From Brachypterus glaber (taxonomy: Eukaryota; Arthropoda; Insecta; Coleoptera; Kateretidae): a stretch of DNA of 64,000 nt. The notes under the pieces were generated by a model. It was not told where the DNA came from and searched no databases. It saw only the letters and a program-made list of their open reading frames with translations. The DNA lies in the NCBI GenBank assembly GCA_958510825.1, contig OY294044.1, forward strand, positions 106,244,893 to 106,308,892, written 5' to 3'. Shown in pieces: positions 57,956 through 64,000 of the stretch (the first letter of the stretch is position 1; each line of letters begins with the position of its first letter). The position numbers were made by a program, and so were the translations under genes.

Positions 57956-60674
57956 TTATAAAGAACCCCGCACAAAACCCCGTGTTTTTGGCCTTCGGCT
58001 AAATTTGCTGGAAATTATATATTTTTTTAACCTTCATGTCCTTACTAATTAACCAAAATTTCAGCCTAATTGTATGTACAGTTTTCGAGATATCGAGCTT
58101 TAAAATTGGTAATTTAGAATTCAGGAAAATTTTACACCTGTTAAAATTTTGTTCTTTTTAATGTCAGTTTTTTACGTCTGATTAAACTCAATGGTGCAAA
58201 CTGAAGGTGTTTAGATGCTTTATTTAAATGTGTTATAACATTGGCCACAGAGTGTTTTCCTTTTCCGTGACAACAGCCTAAAACAGGGGATATAATAAAT
58301 ATTAAAAATGCTAATTATTAATTTTGGTTTAATATTAAAAAACAGAAAATCTAACGGCTAGAATTTCATAATTTTTGTATATTTTATAGTTTTTGAGTTA
58401 CTGAATAAAAATAATTGAAAGCGAAGCTTTTTAGAGTACTCAAAGTCCTTCCGTTTGTTCATGATGGGGGTAAACCACATCAAAATAAATGAACTCGATT
58501 CAGTCAGCTAAAAGTTTTAAATTCTCGGTAAATCTTACAAATAAATGGAATTTTAGAAAAGATATTGCTAAAGTAAAGTAGGTAAACCAACTAAAGAGCC
58601 TACATTGGCATAGTGGAGCAAAGGGCATGAAACGTTGAACTGTTATAAAATTACTTATTTCTGTTTTTAAGATAATCACAGTATGGCTTGCAATGGAGGC
58701 AGTTGAACCAAGTTAACCAGGTTCTCAAAAGTAATTTAAGCGTGGTAGGAAAAGGGGTACCTATAGATAGGCTAATTACTTAAATGTTTAAAAGGAAATA
58801 AAAATAAGAATCTAAAATAATTGAAAGCGAAGCTTATTAAAGTGTTCAAAGTCCTTCTGTTTGGGCATGATTGGGGTAAACCACATAAAAATAGTTTCAC
58901 TCGATTTAATCAGCTAAAAGTTTTAAATTCTCGGCAAATCTTACAAATAAATAGAATTTTAGAAAAGGTATTTCTAAAGTAAACTAGGTAAACCAACCAA
59001 AGAGGTCCTACATTGGCGTAGCGGGTAAAAGGTATAAATCGTAAAGGTTTTATTAGATTACTTATTGCCATTTGCCTAGGATTATGGTGAATTTGGCATA
59101 CATAGCATGATATATTTTGTCAAAATGCCATTTTTATATAATCTGACAGTGAATAATGTATGTACACCTAAATAAGTTCTTATTATAGGTAGAATATTTA
59201 TTTTCATGGTTTTATAAAGACTAAGGTTTTATTATTAAAATACTACTTTATATAATAAAATATAACTTTATATAGTTAATCAGTTAAAATTAGTTATTAA
59301 TAATTGCTCAAAGCTAAAAATAATTTCTCTCATGCTGATAAGTACAACTTTTATGAAAAATAAACATAGACTTTTCCTGAAATACCAAGTAAATATATTT
59401 TTTACACGTTTTTGTTACATATTGATAGATGGATAGAAACTGGATAATTAGGTAAAATATAAAACCCAGGGTCTAAGACTTCCTATAGGAAGATATGAAA
59501 TACCTATAGTTGTAAAATATATTCCTCAAACCAATGAACCATTGAATCCAACGATCCGATATTCCTTATTATCAAATTATATTAAAACTAATTTTATTAA
59601 GATAGAGCATACAAAGGTGAAGCAATTTACTAGCTTTTTATTAACTTCTAGATTCCTATTTTTATTGCTTTTTAAACATTTAAGTAATTAGCCTTTCTAT
59701 AGGTACCCCTTTTTCCACCCAAGGGCGGATTTATTTCATTTTAAGGTGGGGGGGCATACATAAGGGAAAAAAATGCGCATTCACCAAAAATATAATTTTG
59801 AAGGTATTTCTATGCTAATATATCTCCCTGGGGGGGGGGGATATGGCCCCCATGGCCTCTCCTAATTTCGCCCATGTTCCTACCACGCTTAAATTACTTT
59901 TGAGAAACTGGTTAACTTGGTTTAACTCCCTCCATTGCAAGCCATACTGCGATTATCTTAAATACAGAAATAAGTAATTTTATAACAGTTCAACGTTTCA
60001 TGCCCTTTGCTCCACTATGCCAATGTAGGCTCTTTAGTTGGTTTACCTACTTTACTTTAGCAATATCTTTTCTAAAATTCCATTTATTTGTAAGATTTAC
60101 CGAGAATTTAAAACTTTTAGCTGATTGAATCGAGTTAATTTATTTTGATGTGGTTTACCCCCATCATGCCCAAAAAGAAGGACTTTGAGTACTCTAATAA
60201 CCTTCGCTTTCAATTATTTTTATTCAGTAACTCAAAAACTATAAAATATACAAAAATTATGAAATTCTAGCCGTTAGATTTTCTGTTTTTTAATATTAAA
60301 CCAAAATTAATAATTAGAATTTTTAATATTTATTATATCGCCTGTTTTGGGCTGTTACCACGAAAAAGGGAAACACTCTGTGGCCATTGTTATAACACAT
60401 TTAAATAAAGCATCTAAACACCTTCAATTTGCACCATTAAGTTTAATCATACATAAAAAACTGACATTAAAAAAGCACAAAATTTTAACAGGTGTAAAAT
60501 TTTCCTGGATTCTAAATCACCAATTTTAAAGCTCGATATCTCAAAAACTGTACATACAATTAAGCTGAAATTTTGGTCAATTACTAAGGACATGAAGGTT
60601 AATAAAATATATAATTTCCAGCAAATTTAGCCGAAGGCCAAAAACACGGGGTTTTGTGCGGGGTTCTTTATAAA
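57956..60674. repeat. 2.7-kb foldback with ~850-bp arms
   Basis: The left arm starting TTATAAAGAACCCCGCACAA is mirrored at 60655-60674 and continues almost unbroken to about 58800 / 59670. The right arm is interrupted near 59717-59880 by a small insert with GGGCGGATT/AATTTCGCCC ends. Part of the arm (58380-58640) is repeated directly at about 58810-59070. Confidence 0.75.
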
Positions 60675-60881
60675 CAGGCATTTTATACCAATTAATATTT
60701 TTTGTCCACCTTTAAACTAACGTAAAATACTGCTGCGAATATTATTCGCCGAACAATACTTTCCCATTATTATTTTTATGAGTAGTTAATAAAAAAAATT
60801 AAATGAAAAAGAAATACATTTATTTTTTTTTCAATTAGGTTCGAGGGGCTGAGCGCGAGGATATCTTTTGTACAAGCCAAA

Positions 60882-61034
60882 GGAACTCAGGAGGAACTCT
60901 GGAGGAACTCTGGAGAACTCTGGAAAAACTCCGAGGAGCTCTGAGGTACTCTGAAGAACTCTGGAGGAACTCCGAGGAACTCCGAAGGAACTCCGAAGGA
61001 ACTCAGAGGAACTCTTTGCAAAAAGGAACTCTTT
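60882..61034 (+). repeat. Minisatellite of GGAACTCTG-type units
   Basis: About 13 degenerate units of 9-14 bp (GGAGGAACTCTGGAGGAACT). The - strand reading frame across it is only a product of the repeat. Confidence 0.75.
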
Positions 61035-61129
61035 TGTACAAATTTTAGACGCGGTCAGAAACAATTATTATATCTTACCCATGCGGATTAACATTTTTAT
61101 TTTCAAACTAGATGAGCCGTTACAAACAC

Positions 61130-61993
61130 CCCAGTCCGCACATATATGGATGCAACATGGTAAAGAAAGATTTTTTAGGTAAAAGGCGCCATATTACATG
61201 AGACATAACATACATATGTATGCTACATAACATGCCCTATAACAGAAAGATTTTTTACGTTACATGTGCCATATTACATAAGATGTAACATACATATGTA
61301 TGGTACATAACATGCAATATTGCATGTTATGTATCATATATATGGTACGAGAACATACACGATACATAAAATGTTATGAATTGAATACTAAATATGGCGT
61401 CTATATTATTTTAATTTTTATAGGTTAGAATCACTAATATTCTTAAAATTGTTGTTAATAATAAAAGTTTTACCCTTAAGTAGTAGAAACGCATGTATTT
61501 TTAGACAACTAAACCGATTTTAGATAATTTTAGACAAAAAATTAAAATATATATATTTTTTTAAAATGATTATTTGCTATTTTTTCTCTAAAAATTGGCT
61601 TTTTATGTGGCCCATGATTTTTAAGCCTGGTAGAAAGTTTGCTTTCACAGTAAAAATGCACATCGTATAAGAATTTTGCCTGATGGATGCTACATATAAA
61701 GATATTTATATACTTTAATTATTAGGTTTATCAAAAAGACGTAAAAATGTTCACCATGTCTAAATCTATCATGCACTCCATAACAAGTAAAATTCGGAAA
61801 CGCCTACTTTTATTGTTATGTACCTAGTATGTATCTGATATGTAGCATGTTATGTAGCTGATACATAACTTGAGGCGGAATTGTTAAAGTCCAAGGACTA
61901 TACATGGACTATAAAAATTACATGTCTGCAACATCACATAGAACAGTGGTTATGTACCTGCTATGTTCCTGCCATGTATTTGTGTTGACTGGG
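61130..61993. mobile_element. Family E element with CCCAGTC ends (copy 2)
   Basis: Same length and sequence as 48744-49609 apart from scattered changes. Flanked by AC on both sides. Confidence 0.75.
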
Positions 61994-62021
61994 ACCTTAT
62001 CAAAACATCCTACCTGTGGGC

Positions 62022-62262
62022 GCCAAGTTTGGTAGAAACCGTTAGGGACAAAGCTTTTTTTTTCTTGAAGGTAAATTTGGGGCGCCAATAAATTACATTT
62101 ACGAAAATAGCCCTGACGGTTTCTACCAAAAAAGAATTGGCGCCCCAAAATTAATTACCTTGGCACCCCTGCAAAAAAAAACTTGAGGCTTCAAAAATTA
62201 CCTTTACAAAAAAAAAGCTTTGTCCCTAACGGTTTCTACCAAACGCCCAAAAAAATACCAGG
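62022..62262. repeat. Hairpin-forming repeat
   Basis: AGTTTGGTAGAAACCGTTAG and GGGACAAAGC at the left pair with 62216-62245. A third inverted copy (ACGGTTTCTACCAAA near 62113) lies inside, so the structure is a stack of arms. Confidence 0.5.
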
Positions 62263-63168
62263 GGGGCTCAGCGAAACGCCAGGGGGGATCAAACCAAGGC
62301 CCTAGGGGGCTTAGCCCCCCTGCCCCCCCTCTAGTTACGGCCCTGTACCTAGTGCTAATATATGAGATTTAGGTGTTAAGTTAAGCTTGAATTAATGCTT
62401 ATTTATGTTTTTAATTTTGCAAAACTACGGTTTCTAGAAATATAATCCAGGATGCGATAAAACCTGATATATCATACCTATAGGTATAATACCTAGACAA
62501 AGGTATTTTTTTTCACAGGTTAAATCCCAAGAAGTATGAATTTTGTTGGGTAGCTTTTTTTGCAAAGTTCCGTGTGTGTGCAAAAACTTATGACTGGCAG
62601 GGCCGGCCTTAGTATTTTGGCACAATCTCGTTTGCCGACCAACGGCCATTAAGCGGCCATATGATTGAGGATCTAGTGCCGATCAGAACTTCTGGCAGAA
62701 GAGCGGTAAAAGGCTTGAAAACTGGTTGGAAAGTTATGATTCACTATGGGCCAGGGGATCACATTTTTTCGCAATACAAATAATTTTTTATTTGGGGATT
62801 TACAACACCGCTAAAATCGAACCCAGTGTTAAAAACTCCCATATATCAATTATGAAATTTGTGTGAAAAAATATTGCATTTTGCCGCCCCCCTTGTTCCG
62901 CCCCAATGTTTACCAAAAACAATTATGAGCGAGAGCTCCCAAAAATTAATAAAATAAATAAATAAAATGGGAAAGCAATAACCATAAAAATACATAGATT
63001 TCCTTACTGAATTGTTTGGAGAAACAGAATTTTCCCTTAATTTTCACCCTTTTTCTTCATTTATACTGTAAAATTATTATTATTTATTTATTAGTAAATT
63101 TATTACACTTTTCTAAAAAAAATGTGGTAAATTGTGCCAACTCATTTTGAAGAGCACATTATAAGGAA
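62263..63168. other. Repeat fragments, no gene seen
   Basis: Ends of two TIR families (CTAGTTACGGCCCTGTA near 62330, similar to ACAGGGCCGTAACCAG at 2052; CAGGGCCGGCCTTAG near 62597). A reverse-oriented piece of family C lies at about 62880-62985 (AAAATGGGAAAGCAA). Confidence 0.45.
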
Positions 63169-63171
63169 TAA

Positions 63172-63379
63172 GGGAACGTTCAAGTATTACGTAACGCAAA
63201 TTGTACCAAAATTCATACACTTCATACCTCGGTTTCCGCGTTATTAAAGGCTGTAGAGATTTTATATTTGGGGGGTAGCCAAAACATGAAATCTCTACAG
63301 CCTTTAATAACGCGATAAACGGGGTATCAAATGTATGAATGTTGGTACAATTTGCGTTACGTAATACTTGAACGTTCCC
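63172..63379. mobile_element. Family B MITE, TAA target duplication (copy 4)
   Basis: GGGAACGTTCAAGTATTACG ends and complement, with TAA at 63169-63171 and 63380-63382. Closely similar to 11756-11978. Confidence 0.8.
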
Positions 63380-63450
63380 TAAGATGATATACATATAATT
63401 CGTTTAGATTGATTGTGTTGCGTTGTGTTGCGGAGTTTTTCCAAAATGAC

Positions 63451-63500
63451 ATTTATTTATTTATTTATTTATTTAGTTATTTATTTATTTATTTATTCGC
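63451..63500 (+). repeat. ATTT microsatellite
   Basis: About 12 ATTT units with one change. It may be the tail of a - strand retroelement, as AAAT-type tails are common, but no coding remains. Confidence 0.7.
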
Positions 63501-64000
63501 CCAACAGATACAAGATCCTATTTATAGGACAAAACTTATAAATCTAACTTAGAAATACATATATGTATATAAAAAATATTAATTTAACCAAAACAAATCA
63601 ATAATTAAATCTAACTAATTTATGCATTATAAAATATAACAAAAAAAAAAGTAGCAGAAAAAATAGAATATAATAATATAGTAATGTAGTAATTAAACTA
63701 AGTAGCAATCTTATTTATTTATTATTTATTTATTTTAAGTCGTTCGGGACCTTCAAAGGTGTTTTGTACCATACTGGACTGACAATATTACAAATAATTT
63801 AAGTGCTTTAAATCTAATCCAAACCATTCCATTTTTTTTTCTCAAAAAAATACTCCTTCGGCCAATATTCTATACCATACATTCCATGCACTTTTTCACA
63901 AACTGCGATAAATTCCAGAAGTTTTAAATTTAGGAAAAAGTATGTAGGTAGTATTTGAACATAAAAAAAACTATTTTCAGCTAATTATATTTTATTTGAC
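63501..64000. other. AT-rich end of window, nothing recognised
   Basis: A second ATTT-rich patch lies at 63712-63740. No coding or structured repeat found. Confidence 0.35.

Noticed and set aside
60831..61064. Ser/Arg-rich protein on the - strand
   Set aside because: The frame is created by a GGAACTC minisatellite; every frame is open there.

Overview
The window looks like a piece of an insect (arthropod) nuclear chromosome. It is AT-rich and intron-containing, with GT-AG splice sites, and most of its length is transposable-element DNA. No bacterial, organellar or viral gene organisation is present. The order is not certain; a beetle-like insect is a guess from the lipase sequence and the kinds of repeats.

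Two host genes can be read with confidence. On the + strand, seven exons between 4362 and 30277 encode most of a secreted pancreatic-type triacylglycerol lipase: the catalytic Ser, Asp and His, the lid region, the C-terminal PLAT domain and a stop codon. The first exon or exons lie upstream of the window. Its introns (1.2 to 12.1 kb) are packed with nested elements. On the - strand, four exons between 55301 and 50617 encode a complete 350-residue MDR-superfamily quinone oxidoreductase-like protein 2 homologue, probably mitochondrial. The two genes converge and are separated by about 20 kb of repeats. Two short unrecognised coding-like stretches (31346-31501 + and 45453-45775 -) are also noted.

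The rest is mobile DNA, often nested. (i) Retroelements: a 5'-truncated Penelope-like element with RT and GIY-YIG domains and a candidate hammerhead ribozyme (6876-8093); a truncated non-LTR retrotransposon with an exact 10-bp duplication just inside a lipase intron (24164-26101); several non-LTR C-terminal relics; and a tRNA-derived SINE (38500-38853). (ii) DNA transposon derivatives: two degenerate Tc1/mariner elements (46383-47171, 51250-52054), a hAT MITE with an 8-bp duplication (34700-34895), five MITEs that all duplicate TAA, and many TA-flanked MITEs. (iii) Palindromic (foldback) elements from 0.1 to 4.5 kb. (iv) Tandem arrays, of which the most striking is 38866-45050.

The most interesting object is that array. 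An approximately 212-bp TA-flanked palindromic MITE, present once as a free copy at 37901-38114, has become the monomer of a satellite of 18 units of about 247 bp. The satellite has a 2.85-kb higher-order repeat, each copy of which carries an 896-bp palindromic MITE at the same place. It looks like a satellite caught being built out of a transposon. A second theme is the density of long, nearly perfect inverted repeats, which would make long hairpin RNAs if transcribed. This is notable because many lie inside introns of transcribed genes.
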